This document shows positions 7,223 to 15,547 of a stretch of DNA of 64,000 nucleotides, piece by piece. Source of the stretch: Luteimonas gilva (GTDB lineage: Bacteria; Pseudomonadota; Gammaproteobacteria; Xanthomonadales; Xanthomonadaceae); the NCBI RefSeq assembly GCF_005239095.1, contig NZ_SZUA01000003.1, forward strand, positions 372,001 to 436,000, read 5' to 3'. A program made the position numbers and the translations under genes. A model generated the notes under the pieces. That model searched no databases. It was not told where the DNA came from and worked only from the letters and a program-made list of their open reading frames with translations. The first letter of the stretch is position 1; every line of letters begins with the position of its first letter.

Positions 7223-8125
7223 TTATTTGCGCGCGGGCGCTTCGGTGCCGAGGGCGTCGGCGAGCAATCCGGCCAACAAGCGGCCCGCCTCGCCGTCGCG
7301 ATCGAGCGCGGGATTGTAGATGGTGAGTTCCAAGCCGACCGCGCGTCCGCTCGCCAGCGCGAGTTGCAGCGCGCGCTTCAGTTCGCCGGCGGTCAGGCCG
7401 TCCGCCAACCGGTAGTCGACCGCCGGCATCGCCTCGTCGTGCAGGCAATCCGCATCGACGTGAATGAAGAAGCCATCCAGCTCCGGCCGCGTAAGATGCG
7501 CGATCGCCGCGGACGCGGCCTGGTCCACGCCCGATTCGCGGATCGCAGCCAGATCGAAAGCCAGCAAATCTTGCGGCAGCGGTTGGCTGCCGTACTCGGC
7601 TTGTTCGTCGGCGTCGCGGAAACCGAACGCGACCGCGTCTTCGCTGCGCACCAGCGGAGCGCGTCCTTCGATATCGCACAACAACGCGGGGCCATGGCCG
7701 GTGGCGAAGGCGAGATCCATCGATGCCGCCTCGCCGTTCGGATTGGCTTCCGGCTGATAGAAATCGGCGTGGCCGTCGATGAACAGCAAGCCGTACCGTC
7801 CCCGGCGCTTCAAGGCGAGCGTAGTGCCCAGCAGGATCGAACAATCTCCGCCCAGCACCACCGGAAATTCGCCGCGGTCGAGCACGCTTTCGCAAGCGTC
7901 GGCCAGGCGTGGCGACCAAGCGGCGATCGCTTGCGCGTTGAGCGTGCCCGTGGCCGGGTCGCGCACGGGATCGTAGGCCGGCGTTTCCACGCGCGCGGCG
8001 AGGCGCGCTTGCAGCGCGCCGGCCAAGCCCAGCGCGAGCAAGGCTTCGGGCAAGCGTTCGACGCCGGTCGGCTTCAAGCCGAGTATCGAAGGCGCCTGGA
8101 CGATGGCGTAGCGACGCGGCGGCAT
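7223..8125 (-). CDS. arginase-like ureohydrolase with Cys for a metal-binding His
   Basis: A 300-residue ureohydrolase-superfamily protein of arginase length. D117, H119 and D121 (IDGHADFY), D224 and D226 (HVDADCLHD) and E266 (ELTIYNP) are in place. The GGDH motif reads GGDCS, with C95 where the first manganese ligand is normally histidine. The expected activity is hydrolysis of a guanidino or formimino group, but the changed ligand leaves metal content and substrate open. It lies 126 bases upstream of the DUF4329 gene on the same strand, and the palindromic element at 8199-8288 lies at its 5' side. Confidence 0.8.
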   Translation of the reverse strand: MPPRRYAIVQAPSILGLKPTGVERLPEALLALGLAGALQARLAARVETPAYDPVRDPATGTLNAQAIAAWSPRLADACESVLDRGEFPVVLGGDCSILLGTTLALKRRGRYGLLFIDGHADFYQPEANPNGEAASMDLAFATGHGPALLCDIEGRAPLVRSEDAVAFGFRDADEQAEYGSQPLPQDLLAFDLAAIRESGVDQAASAAIAHLTRPELDGFFIHVDADCLHDEAMPAVDYRLADGLTAGELKRALQLALASGRAVGLELTIYNPALDRDGEAGRLLAGLLADALGTEAPARK

Positions 8126-8198
8126 CGGATCTTCACGGATCGACGGACGCGAATTCTCGCCGGTACGCGATGAATGCCGCGTCAGCGATTCTGCTCTT

Positions 8199-8288
8199 CG
8201 TAGGAGCGGCCTCGGCCGCGAGCTCTTCTCTCAAATCGAGACGCCGCGGGAATTTGAGAAAAAGCTCGCGGCCGAGGCCGCTCCTACG
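8199..8288. repeat. Xanthomonadales palindromic repeat, copy 1
   Basis: Perfect 26-base arms (8199-8224 and 8263-8288) begin CGTAGGAGCGGCC. An inner TCTCAAAT/ATTTGAGA stem (8229-8236, 8252-8259) lies between them. A related copy is at 11815-11912. It sits in the intergenic space between divergent genes. Confidence 0.85.
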
Positions 8289-8345
8289 CAAAGCTCTGAG
8301 CAACAGAGCAAGCTCGGCTATGCTCGCGTTCTGAAGGAGCAGCGC

Positions 8346-8765
8346 ATGCCCAGTCGCCCGCCAGTGCCGCCGGAAACCATCGAGAGAATTGCGGCGATCT
8401 GCCTGGCCTTGCCCGCGGCCTACGAAGAGGCGGCCTGGACGGGTACGCGCTGGATGGTGGGCAAGAAGAATTTCGCGCACGCGGTGCGCATCGAAGACGG
8501 TTGGCCGCCGGCCTACGCCCGAGCGGCCGGCACGCGCGGACCGGCGACGGTGCTGACCTTCCGTTCGCCGCTTTCGAAAGCCGACGCGCCCGAGCTTTGG
8601 CGGAATCCGTTCTTCAAACCCGTGTGGTTCGAGGACATCTTCGGCGTGGCGCTGGACGAGCGTACCGATTGGCAGCGCATTGAAAATCTGCTGGTCGCCA
8701 GTTACGCCGCGTTGGCGCCGAAGAAGCTGCTGGAAGAGGCGAGATTGCCCGCCCGGCCGCGATGA
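8346..8765 (+). CDS. MmcQ/YjbR family protein
   Basis: A 139-residue cytoplasmic protein of the small MmcQ/YjbR double-wing family, which has a DNA-binding-like fold but no established reaction. The family pattern is visible: an early P-A-A-Y-E-E-A-A-W-T-G-T-R-W-M-V-G-K-K-N-F-A segment (residues 24-45), then D-A-P-E-L-W and F-F-K-P-V-W-F in the second half, and a C-terminal helix with S-Y-A-A-L-A-P-K-K-L. AGGAGC ten bases upstream supports the start. No operon partner. Confidence 0.75.
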   Translation: MPSRPPVPPETIERIAAICLALPAAYEEAAWTGTRWMVGKKNFAHAVRIEDGWPPAYARAAGTRGPATVLTFRSPLSKADAPELWRNPFFKPVWFEDIFGVALDERTDWQRIENLLVASYAALAPKKLLEEARLPARPR

Positions 8766-8879
8766 AAACGGTACCGGGCCGATGTTTTTGCGACCTTCGT
8801 TTCAACATGGACAACGGCTAATGCGGCATTCATGTCCGAATCGCAGACTGGCGGCCGGATCCAGACGGAGGGTTAGGGC

Positions 8880-9542
8880 ATGAACAAGGCACGGATTTGG
8901 ACGTTGTTGATCGCGCTGGGCATCGCCGCTTGCGGCGCGGCGCAGGCGCAAACCATCGGCTACAACATCCGCACCGGCGACGTGTGGGTCGACACGCGCC
9001 TGGGCGAAATCAACGATTACGGACGCCGCTATCGCGAACCGTTCTTCGACGAGATGTCCGGGTACTACGGCGCACCGCGGCCCTTGCTGGTGGAATTGAT
9101 CGACCAGCGCCACTGGGCGCCGGCCGACGTGTACTACGCCTGCGCCATGGCGCGCGCGTTGAATTTGCCGTGCGCCGAGGTCGTGCGCGAATACGATCGG
9201 CATCCGGGCCAGGGCTGGGGCGCGGTGGCCAAGCGTTACGGCATCAAACCCGGCTCGCCGGCTTTCCATGCGTTCAAGCGCGGCGCGGCGACCACGTACG
9301 GGCATTGGGGCTATCCGGTGGTGGTCGATCGGCCAGTGCGCGTCGATTGGTCGCAGCACGGCCCGGGCAAAGGCAAGGGTCCGTCGCATGCGTCCCAGGC
9401 GAAAGGATCCTCGCCGTCGAGGTCGCATTCGCCTTCGGGCAAGGACCATGGCGGCAACGGCAAAGGCCACGGCGGCGACAAGGGCGACAAAGGCGGCCAC
9501 GGCAAGGGCAACAACGGCAAAGGCAACGGCAAGGGGCACTAG
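8880..9542 (+). CDS. secreted YACAMA-motif protein with Gly/Lys-rich tail
   Basis: A 220-residue exported protein. Residues 1-23 are a signal peptide ending A-Q-A. Residues 24-155 form a conserved domain with T-G-D-V-W-V-D, N-D-Y-G-R-R-Y-R-E, V-Y-Y-A-C-A-M-A, P-C-A-E-V-V-R-E-Y and G-W-G-A-V-A-K-R-Y-G-I-K-P-G-S, including two cysteines that could pair. Residues about 165-220 are low-complexity Gly/Lys/His/Asn, ending in N-G-K-G-N-G-K-G-H. The function is unknown. A paralogue with the same motifs but a short basic tail is encoded at 35635-36183. GGAGGG upstream sets the start. Confidence 0.75.
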   Translation: MNKARIWTLLIALGIAACGAAQAQTIGYNIRTGDVWVDTRLGEINDYGRRYREPFFDEMSGYYGAPRPLLVELIDQRHWAPADVYYACAMARALNLPCAEVVREYDRHPGQGWGAVAKRYGIKPGSPAFHAFKRGAATTYGHWGYPVVVDRPVRVDWSQHGPGKGKGPSHASQAKGSSPSRSHSPSGKDHGGNGKGHGGDKGDKGGHGKGNNGKGNGKGH

Positions 9543-9655
9543 CCTCGTGCGAGCGTGGGACGTGAAGGCGGCGAGAAAACGGCTGCGGCGCGACGTTCAG
9601 GCGCCCTGAACATCGCGCTGGCTAGACTCGTTCTCTTCCGCCGTCTTCCAGCGCC

Positions 9656-10251
9656 ATGGCCTATCGCACCGTTACGAACTGCTTCGCGCTCGCGATCCTG
9701 CTGACCTCGGCCGGCTGCGGCCTGCGCGGCGCCAAACAAGAACCGCCGCCGTCCGGCGAAACTTTCGGCGCCGACGATACCTATTCGCGCGTTTATTCCG
9801 TGGCGCCCGGGCCGGCTTGCGAAGCGTCGCCCGCGCACTGCTAGGGCAGGGCTATGTGATCTCCAAGGCCGGCCCCGATGCGGTGGAGGCCAACAAGAAT
9901 TTCCAGCCCGATGCGGAAGTCCACACCCAGCTCAACGTGCGCGTCACCTGCCTCGCGCAAGACGAGGGCGCTCTGGTCTTCGTCAACGCAGTGCAAGACC
10001 GCTTCGCGTTGAAGACTCAATCGAACTCCGCCAGCGTCGGCGTCGGCGTGCTCGGTTCGGTGTCGCTGCCGGTCGGCAGCAGCGGAGCGGCGCTGGTGAA
10101 GGTGGCGAGCAACACCGTGCAGAACCAGGATTTCTACCGGCGCTTCTTCGATCGGGTGAAGTCGTACCTGCCGGCCAAGCCCGGCGAATCGGCCGCGCCG
10201 CCGCCGGCGCCCGAACCCGCGACGCCGCCGGATCCCGCGCCCGAGGGCTGA
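9656..10251 (+). pseudogene. DUF2242 lipoprotein, frameshifted
   Basis: The N-terminal frame (9656-9844) gives a lipoprotein signal with lipobox S-A-G-C and then Y-S-R-V-Y-S-V-A-P-G-P-A-C-E-A. The C-terminal frame (readable from about 9823 to 10251) gives A-R-A-L-L-G-Q-G-Y-V-I-S-K-A, N-F-Q-P-D-A-E-V-H, F-V-N-A-V-Q-D-R and S-V-G-V-G-V-L-G-S-V-S-L-P, all typical of DUF2242. One extra base near 9824 would join them into about 198 residues, so the gene is either broken or misassembled. It ends in a Pro/Ala-rich tail. Such lipoproteins are envelope proteins of unknown function. Confidence 0.75.
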
Positions 10252-10303
10252 TCGCCGCGCCGCGATGCGGCATGATGCCGGCCTACCGAGCCGGAGGCCG
10301 CGC

Positions 10304-11401
10304 ATGAAACCGATGGGATGGCTGCTGTGTTTGCTGGCGATGCCGTCCATCGCCGCCGCGCAAGATCTCTGCTTGCGCCATGCGATCGGCGATGCGGAAT
10401 CCGGATTGAAAGGCCAGATCGTGGTGACCGCGCTCACCGCGAAAGGCGACCGCGATACGCAAGTGCTGTCCGCAGTGGGGCAGGCCAAGCTCAAGGGCGA
10501 CGAAGGCTTCCGCATCGCCAGCATCACCAAGACTTTCGTCGCGGCGACCGTGCTGAAGCTGTGGGAAGCAGGCCGCATCGACCTGGACGCTCCGATCGCG
10601 CGCTGGCTGCCTTCCGCCTGGACGCAGCGTTTGGCCGGCGACGGTTATTCGCCGTCGAAGATGACGGTGCGCCATCTGCTCAGCCACACGTCGGGCTTGG
10701 CCGATCATGCGCAAGCCGAGCAGTTCATCGCCACGATCAAGGCCGATCCCACGACCGAATGGTCGCGCGCCCGCGACATCGCCCGCCTGGTCGAATGGAC
10801 CGATCCGGTCGGCGCGCCCGGCGAAAAATTCGCCTATTCGGATACCGGCTATCTGCTCTTGGGCGCGATCGTCGAGCAGATCACCGGCCAAGACCTGCCC
10901 GACGCCGTGCGCGCGCAGCTCGGACTGGATCGCCTCGGCTTGGAAGACACCTATTGGGAACGTTACGAGCCGGCGCACGCCCGCACGCGAGCGCACCAGG
11001 TGTTCGAAGGCGACGACACCTATGCGTGGAATCCGAGCATGGATCTGTTCGGCGGCGGCGGTTTGGTCGCGTCGACCGCCGACATCGCCGTGTTCTTCGA
11101 CGCTTTGCTGCAAGGCCGCGTCTTCTCGAAGCCGTCCACGCTGAAGCGCATGCTTTCCGCGGAAGGCTTGCCGGCCGGCAGTCCGTATCGCCTGGGGTTG
11201 TTCGACTACGACTTGAAAGGCGCGCGCGGCATCGGCCATTCCGGTTTCTGGGGCACGCTGGTGATGCGCGACCCGATCTCGGGCCGCACCATCGCCGGTG
11301 CGGTGACCGACCGCGCCGACTATCCCAAGCTCAACAAGCTCGCCGGCGACTACATCCGCGCGGCGGCCGGACCCGGCGCGGCAGCGGCCGGTTGCAAGTG
11401 A
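10304..11401 (+). CDS. serine hydrolase of the beta-lactamase/DD-peptidase fold
   Basis: A 365-residue exported class-C-type hydrolase with an N-terminal signal peptide ending A-A-A-Q. The catalytic S-x-x-K is S73-I-T-K76. The tyrosine motif is Y178-S-D instead of the usual Y-x-N. A C-terminal H-S-G-F-W-G-T supplies the KTG-equivalent H-x-G. These enzymes include D-Ala-D-Ala carboxypeptidases and esterases, and the natural substrate is not evident. GGAGG lies eight bases before the ATG at 10304. RidA follows 22 bases downstream and is probably co-transcribed. Confidence 0.85.
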   Translation: MKPMGWLLCLLAMPSIAAAQDLCLRHAIGDAESGLKGQIVVTALTAKGDRDTQVLSAVGQAKLKGDEGFRIASITKTFVAATVLKLWEAGRIDLDAPIARWLPSAWTQRLAGDGYSPSKMTVRHLLSHTSGLADHAQAEQFIATIKADPTTEWSRARDIARLVEWTDPVGAPGEKFAYSDTGYLLLGAIVEQITGQDLPDAVRAQLGLDRLGLEDTYWERYEPAHARTRAHQVFEGDDTYAWNPSMDLFGGGGLVASTADIAVFFDALLQGRVFSKPSTLKRMLSAEGLPAGSPYRLGLFDYDLKGARGIGHSGFWGTLVMRDPISGRTIAGAVTDRADYPKLNKLAGDYIRAAAGPGAAAAGCK

Positions 11402-11423
11402 CGCATTGCGCGGAGAGCAACGC

Positions 11424-11807
11424 ATGACGCGCCGGGGAACCCGATCCGAGCATCCGTTCGAAGCGGAATACGGCTATCGCCGCGCCGTGCGCGTGGGCCC
11501 GCACATCCACGTGTCCGGCACCACCGCGCGCGAAGCGGACCTGGGCGGCGATGCGTTGGCGCAGGCGCGCAGCGCGCTGTCGATCATCGCGCCGGCGCTG
11601 GCCGAGTTGGGCGCGTCGCTGGCGGATGTGGTGCATACCCGCTTCTACATCGTCGACATGGCCGATCTGCCCTTGGTGACGCAGGCGCATCGCGAAGCCT
11701 TCGGCGAATACCGGCCGGCGAGCACGCTGCTGCAAGTGGTCGGGTTGACGCCGCAAGAGGCGCGGGTGGAGATCGAAGTGACGGCGATCGTCGGCGATGG
11801 CGCATGA
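11424..11807 (+). CDS. RidA family protein
   Basis: A 127-residue trimeric cytoplasmic protein of the YjgF/YER057c/UK114 family. RidA proper hydrolyses reactive enamines and imines produced by PLP enzymes. Family marks include V-G-P-H-I-H-V-S-G-T-T near residue 30, D-V-V-H-T-R-F-Y-I-V-D-M near residue 72 and the C-terminal P-A-S-T-L-L-Q-V-V-G-L...V-E-I-E-V-T-A-I. The substrate-binding arginine is seen in V-V-H-T-R. GGAGA ahead of the ATG at 11424 sets the start. It follows the serine hydrolase closely. Confidence 0.88.
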   Translation: MTRRGTRSEHPFEAEYGYRRAVRVGPHIHVSGTTAREADLGGDALAQARSALSIIAPALAELGASLADVVHTRFYIVDMADLPLVTQAHREAFGEYRPASTLLQVVGLTPQEARVEIEVTAIVGDGA

Positions 11808-11814
11808 CGCCTGC

Positions 11815-11912
11815 TTTTGTAGGAGCGGCTTTAGCCGCGAGCTCTTTCCTTAAATCGCGGCATTGTCGCGATTTGAGAAAGAAAGCTCGCGGCTAAAGCC
11901 GCTCCTACAAAA
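11815..11912. repeat. Xanthomonadales palindromic repeat, copy 2
   Basis: Perfect 29-base arms (11815-11843 and 11884-11912), TTTTGTAGGAGCGGCTTTAG at the outer end, lie between the convergent RidA and dienelactone hydrolase genes. The T and A runs at the tips make it usable as a bidirectional terminator. Confidence 0.85.
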
Positions 11913-11929
11913 AGCGGATCGACGGCGGT

Positions 11930-12829
11930 TCAACCGCGCAAACGCCGCTCGAACAACGCGACCGTCCGCTGCCACGCTTCCTTCGCCGCCTTCTCGTCGT
12001 AGCGCGGCGTAGTGTCGTTGTTGAAGCCGTGCTGCGTGCCCGCCGGTTGGTACAGCGCGTACTTCACGCCGGCGGCTTTCAGCGCCTGCTCGTACGGCGG
12101 CCAGGTGGCGTTGACGCGCTCGTCGGTGCCGGCCAGCACGATCAGCATTTCGGCCTTGATCTTGGGAACGTCGGCCAGCTCCGGCGCCGGGCCGTAGAAC
12201 GGCGCCGCCGCCGCCAATTCCGGTACGTGCGTGGCCAGGAAGTTGGACATCCCGCCGCCCCAGCAGAAGCCGACGACGCCGAGCTTGCCGTTGCCGCCTT
12301 CGATGCCGCGCAGCATCGCGGCCGCGGCCAGGAAATCCTCGCGGGTCTTGGCTTGGTCGAGCTTGGCGAACTGGGCGCGCGCGGCGTCTTCTTCGCCCGG
12401 ATAGCCGCCGAGCGGGAACAAGGCGTCCGGCGCGAAGACGATGAAGTTCTCCAACGCCAGGCGGCGGGCGATGTCTTCGATATGCGGATTCAAGCCGCGG
12501 TTCTCGTGCGCGACGAGCACCGACGGCAACGGTCCTTTCGCCTTGGCGGGCTTGACCAGATAGCCGCGGCCTTTGCCGTAGCCCTTCGGCGAATCGAATT
12601 CCAAATACTGGACCGACAGCCGCGCATCGTCGGGCTTGATCTGTTGCGCGGCGGCGAATTGCGGACTCAGCGCGGCGAGCAAGCCGGCCGCACCGGCGGC
12701 GCCGACCGCGAAACGGGCCGCGCCGGCGAGGAAGGCGCGGCGGTCGATCACGCCGTGGACGTATTGGTCGAACAGGCGCAGGACTTCCGGGTCGAAATCG
12801 CTGGCCTTGGCTCGGGGCTGATCGGACAT
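11930..12829 (-). CDS. dienelactone hydrolase family protein, Tat-exported
   Basis: A 299-residue alpha/beta hydrolase. About forty residues precede a D-R-R-A-F-L twin-arginine motif and a hydrophobic stretch ending A-A-A, so export by the Tat pathway is likely. The dienelactone hydrolase triad is seen as C in G-F-C-W-G-G-G, D in G-T-D-E-R-V-N and H in Q-H-G-F-N-N-D. Dienelactone hydrolases open lactones in chlorocatechol breakdown, but exported members have broader or unknown substrates. The start at 12829 is chosen for GGAGA upstream. Confidence 0.88.
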   Translation of the reverse strand: MSDQPRAKASDFDPEVLRLFDQYVHGVIDRRAFLAGAARFAVGAAGAAGLLAALSPQFAAAQQIKPDDARLSVQYLEFDSPKGYGKGRGYLVKPAKAKGPLPSVLVAHENRGLNPHIEDIARRLALENFIVFAPDALFPLGGYPGEEDAARAQFAKLDQAKTREDFLAAAAMLRGIEGGNGKLGVVGFCWGGGMSNFLATHVPELAAAAPFYGPAPELADVPKIKAEMLIVLAGTDERVNATWPPYEQALKAAGVKYALYQPAGTQHGFNNDTTPRYDEKAAKEAWQRTVALFERRLRG

Positions 12830-12907
12830 GGCGGTCTCCGCGGCGGACGGACCGCCATTAGGCCAGAACGGCCGAAAGACGGCGTTAGCTAAGCGGCCTT
12901 GCGCTTT

Positions 12908-12935
12908 AGCCCTCTCCCGCAAGCGGGAGAGGGGT
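12908..12935. repeat. short CTCTCCCGC/GCGGGAGAG hairpin repeat
   Basis: CCCTCTCCCGC-AA-GCGGGAGAGGG is a dispersed hairpin. Relatives occur at 14727-14851, 29981-30110, 59153-59176 and 61980-62124, always between genes. Confidence 0.75.
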
Positions 12936-13029
12936 ATTCGTCGCCTAAAAAATTTTCCGAGTTTTGTCGATCCGCCGGTCTTTGGTACGTCGCCCTTATA
13001 ACCAACCAGCTGAAACCACGGAGACGACC

Positions 13030-13971
13030 ATGTTCAAGACCGCCGCCCTCGCATTGCTGACCTTCGCCGCCGTAGCCCTTGCCCCAGCCCCGGCTATCGC
13101 GCAAAAGTCCCAGCCGCAGGCTGTCGCAAAAGCGGGCGCCGCCACGAAAACCGGCCATATGGCCATCGACGGCGTCGACTATTACTACGAAATCCACGGC
13201 AAGGGCGAACCCTTGCTGTTGCTGCACGGCGGTTTGGGTTCGATCGACATGTTCGGCCCGGCGCTGGCCAAGCTGGCCGAAACCCGCGAAGTGATCGCGG
13301 TCGATCTGCAAGGCCACGGCCGCACCGCGCTGGGCGAGCGTCCGTTCAAGCTGGAATCGATGGGCGACGACATGGCCGCGCTGGTCGCCAAGCTGGGCCG
13401 CAAGCAGGTCGACGTGCTGGGCTATTCGATGGGCGGCGGCGTCGCGTTCCGGATGGCCGCGCAGCATCCGCAAAGCGTGCGCCGCTTGGCGATGGTGTCC
13501 ACGCCGTTCTCCGACGACGGCTTCTATCCCGGCATCCGCGCCCAGCAGAACCAGGTCGGCGCCGCCATGGCGCCGATGATGGAACAGACGCCGATGTACC
13601 AGACCTACGCCGCCGTGGCGCCGAACAAGGGCGAGTTCCCGCGCTTGCTCGACACGGTCGGCAATTACATGAAGCAGCACTACGACTGGTCGGCCGACGT
13701 GGCCAAGCTGACCATGCCGACGATGCTGGTCTACGGCGACGGCGACATGTTCCGCCCCGAACACGAAATCAAGTTCTACCAGTTGCTGGGCGGCGGTCTG
13801 CAGGACGCGGGCTGGCAGCGCGAGACGCTGTCGAAGAACCGGCTGGCGATCCTGCCCGACGTCACCCATTACGACATCTTCGCCGCGCCGCGCCTGATCC
13901 CGACCGTGCTGCCCTTCCTGGACGGCAAGAGCGATGCGAAGAGCTGGGCCGAGCAGACCGAGAAGCGCTGA
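13030..13971 (+). CDS. secreted alpha/beta hydrolase
   Basis: A 313-residue exported hydrolase with a signal peptide ending A-P-A-I-A-Q. It has the oxyanion loop L-L-L-H-G-G-L-G-S, the nucleophile elbow G-Y-S-M-G-G-G, an acid in Y-G-D-G-D-M-F and a histidine in D-V-T-H-Y-D. This is the classical triad of esterases, epoxide hydrolases and haloalkane dehalogenases. The substrate is not evident. GGAGACGACC immediately before ATG 13030 gives the start. A good terminator follows at 13991-14017. Confidence 0.88.
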   Translation: MFKTAALALLTFAAVALAPAPAIAQKSQPQAVAKAGAATKTGHMAIDGVDYYYEIHGKGEPLLLLHGGLGSIDMFGPALAKLAETREVIAVDLQGHGRTALGERPFKLESMGDDMAALVAKLGRKQVDVLGYSMGGGVAFRMAAQHPQSVRRLAMVSTPFSDDGFYPGIRAQQNQVGAAMAPMMEQTPMYQTYAAVAPNKGEFPRLLDTVGNYMKQHYDWSADVAKLTMPTMLVYGDGDMFRPEHEIKFYQLLGGGLQDAGWQRETLSKNRLAILPDVTHYDIFAAPRLIPTVLPFLDGKSDAKSWAEQTEKR

Positions 13972-13990
13972 AGCGCGCAAGAAGTCCCCG

Positions 13991-14017
13991 GATGCCGCCC
14001 CCGCGGCATCTTATTTT
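13991..14017 (+). terminator. intrinsic terminator
   Basis: GATGCCGC-CCCC-GCGGCATC followed by TTATTTT, 20 bases after the alpha/beta hydrolase stop codon. Confidence 0.75.
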
Positions 14018-14099
14018 CGGCGTCCGCCGATCGCCTATGCGCCGAAGCGGCCACTTACACTGAAGGCCCGAGACCGCGCCGCAAAGGCGGGAGGCAGCC

Positions 14100-14717
14100 A
14101 TGCTGTTGCACTGGGCCTACCTGGCGGCGATCGCCGCCGAAGCGATGAGCGCCGCCCTGATCGCCGGGCGGCGCAGCATGGACTGGTTCGGCGTCTGCGT
14201 GATCGCTTGCATCACCGCGCTCGGCGGCGGCACCGTGCGCGACGTGCTGCTCGGCCACCATCCCTTGGCGTGGATCGAGCATCCCAGCTATCTCGTAGTG
14301 ACGATCTGCGCGGCGCTGGCGACCGGGATCGTGGCGCCTTTCATGAAACGCCTGCACAAGGCCTTCCTCGCGCTCGACGCCTTGGGGCTGGTGGTGTTCA
14401 CCGTGATCGGCTGCAACATCGCGGTGTCGGTGCAGGTGCCGTTCTTCATCGTCGTGGTGATCGGCGTCATCACCGGCACTTTCGGCGGCGTGCTGCGCGA
14501 CGTGCTCTGCGGACAGGTTCCGCTGCTGTTCCAGAAGGAGCTTTACGCCAGCATTTCGTTGGCGACCGGCGTCCTGTACCTGGGCGCGCAGAAACTGGGC
14601 GTGGGCCACGAAGTCGCGATGATAGGTTCCATGGCGATCGGCTTCGCCCTGCGCATGCTGGCGATCCGTTACGAATGGAACATGCCGAAGTTCGTCTACA
14701 AGGAAGAATGGGATTGA
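14100..14717 (+). CDS. TRIC family cation channel (UPF0126, YadS/YicG-like)
   Basis: A 205-residue inner-membrane protein with seven predicted helices arranged as two repeats. Each repeat carries the family's glycine-rich kink motif: A-L-G-G-G-T-V-R-D-V-L-L-G (residues 41-53) and G-T-F-G-G-V-L-R-D-V-L-C-G. Bacterial TRIC homologues form trimeric potassium- and sodium-permeable channels. GGGAGG before the ATG supports the start. It is followed by a hairpin repeat and has no operon partner. Confidence 0.88.
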   Translation: MLLHWAYLAAIAAEAMSAALIAGRRSMDWFGVCVIACITALGGGTVRDVLLGHHPLAWIEHPSYLVVTICAALATGIVAPFMKRLHKAFLALDALGLVVFTVIGCNIAVSVQVPFFIVVVIGVITGTFGGVLRDVLCGQVPLLFQKELYASISLATGVLYLGAQKLGVGHEVAMIGSMAIGFALRMLAIRYEWNMPKFVYKEEWD

Positions 14718-14726
14718 TGCGTAGCT

Positions 14727-14851
14727 CCATCTCCCCTCGGGAGAAGGTGCGCGAAGGGCTGATGAGGGTTCGTCGTAGCGACGCGAACTGAACTGCATCG
14801 TTACTCCGCACCCTCACCCGGCGCTGCGCGCCGGCTTCTCCCGAGGGATAA
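14727..14851. repeat. dispersed hairpin repeat pair
   Basis: CTCCCCTCGGGAGAAG near 14731 is echoed in inverted form by CTTCTCCCGAGGG near 14832. GGCGCTGCGCGCC lies inside the second arm, and an AGGGTTCG/CCCTCACCC segment lies between the arms. It belongs to the same dispersed family as the element at 12908-12935. Confidence 0.6.
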
Positions 14852-14948
14852 GGAAAGCTGCGGCGAAGGCTGTCGATCCGCCGCGCCTCGGTTCGTCTAG
14901 GAAGAAACGGGCACTCGCCCGTTCCATTCCACGAACGGGGGTTCCGTA

Positions 14949-15539
14949 ATGAAACTGGTCGTAGGCACCTTTCTCAGCCTGGACGGCGTGATGCAAGCGC
15001 CTGGCGGCGTCCAGGAAGACCGCAGTGGCGGCTTCGAGCTCGGCGGCTGGATCGTTCCTTATTTCGACGAAACGATGGCCCGGTTGATCGCGGCCTGGAC
15101 CGAGCGCTGCGACGTCCTGCTGCTGGGCCGCAAGACCTACGACATCTTCGCCGCGCATTGGCCGCATGCGGACAGCGAACAAGAGCCGATCGCGGCCAAG
15201 TTGAACAGCGTGACCAAGCTGGTGGCTTCGCGCACGCTCAAATCCTTGGGCTGGGCGCATTCGCGGCTGATCGAAGGCGATCTCGCGCACCAAGTGGCCA
15301 AATTGAAGAAGCAACCCGGCCGCGAGATCCAAGTCGCCGGCAGCGGCGAGCTGGTGCGGACTCTGCTCGAGTACGGCTTGGTCGACGAATTCCGGCTTTG
15401 GACGTTTCCCGTGGTGTTGGGCAAGGGCAAGCGCTTGTTCGCCGAGGGCGCGACGCCCGCCGGATGGCAGCGGCTCGATACGCGCACGACGAGCACCGGC
15501 GTGGTGGTGAATTCGTACCGCAGCGCAGGCAAGAACTAA
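14949..15539 (+). CDS. dihydrofolate reductase-like (RibD C-terminal) protein
   Basis: A 196-residue protein of the YyaP/YwjB type with the RibD C-terminal/DHFR fold. Marks are F-L-S-L-D-G-V-M-Q-A-P-G-G (residues 8-20), D-V-L-L-L-G-R-K-T-Y-D (NADPH-binding region near residue 57), I-Q-V-A-G-S-G-E-L-V-R-T-L and the C-terminal F-P-V-V-L-G-K-G-K-R-L-F. A pyrimidine- or folate-like reductase activity is presumed from the fold, but no substrate is known for this group. A GGGGG tract precedes the start. Confidence 0.85.
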   Translation: MKLVVGTFLSLDGVMQAPGGVQEDRSGGFELGGWIVPYFDETMARLIAAWTERCDVLLLGRKTYDIFAAHWPHADSEQEPIAAKLNSVTKLVASRTLKSLGWAHSRLIEGDLAHQVAKLKKQPGREIQVAGSGELVRTLLEYGLVDEFRLWTFPVVLGKGKRLFAEGATPAGWQRLDTRTTSTGVVVNSYRSAGKN

Positions 15540-15547
15540 TCGTCAAA

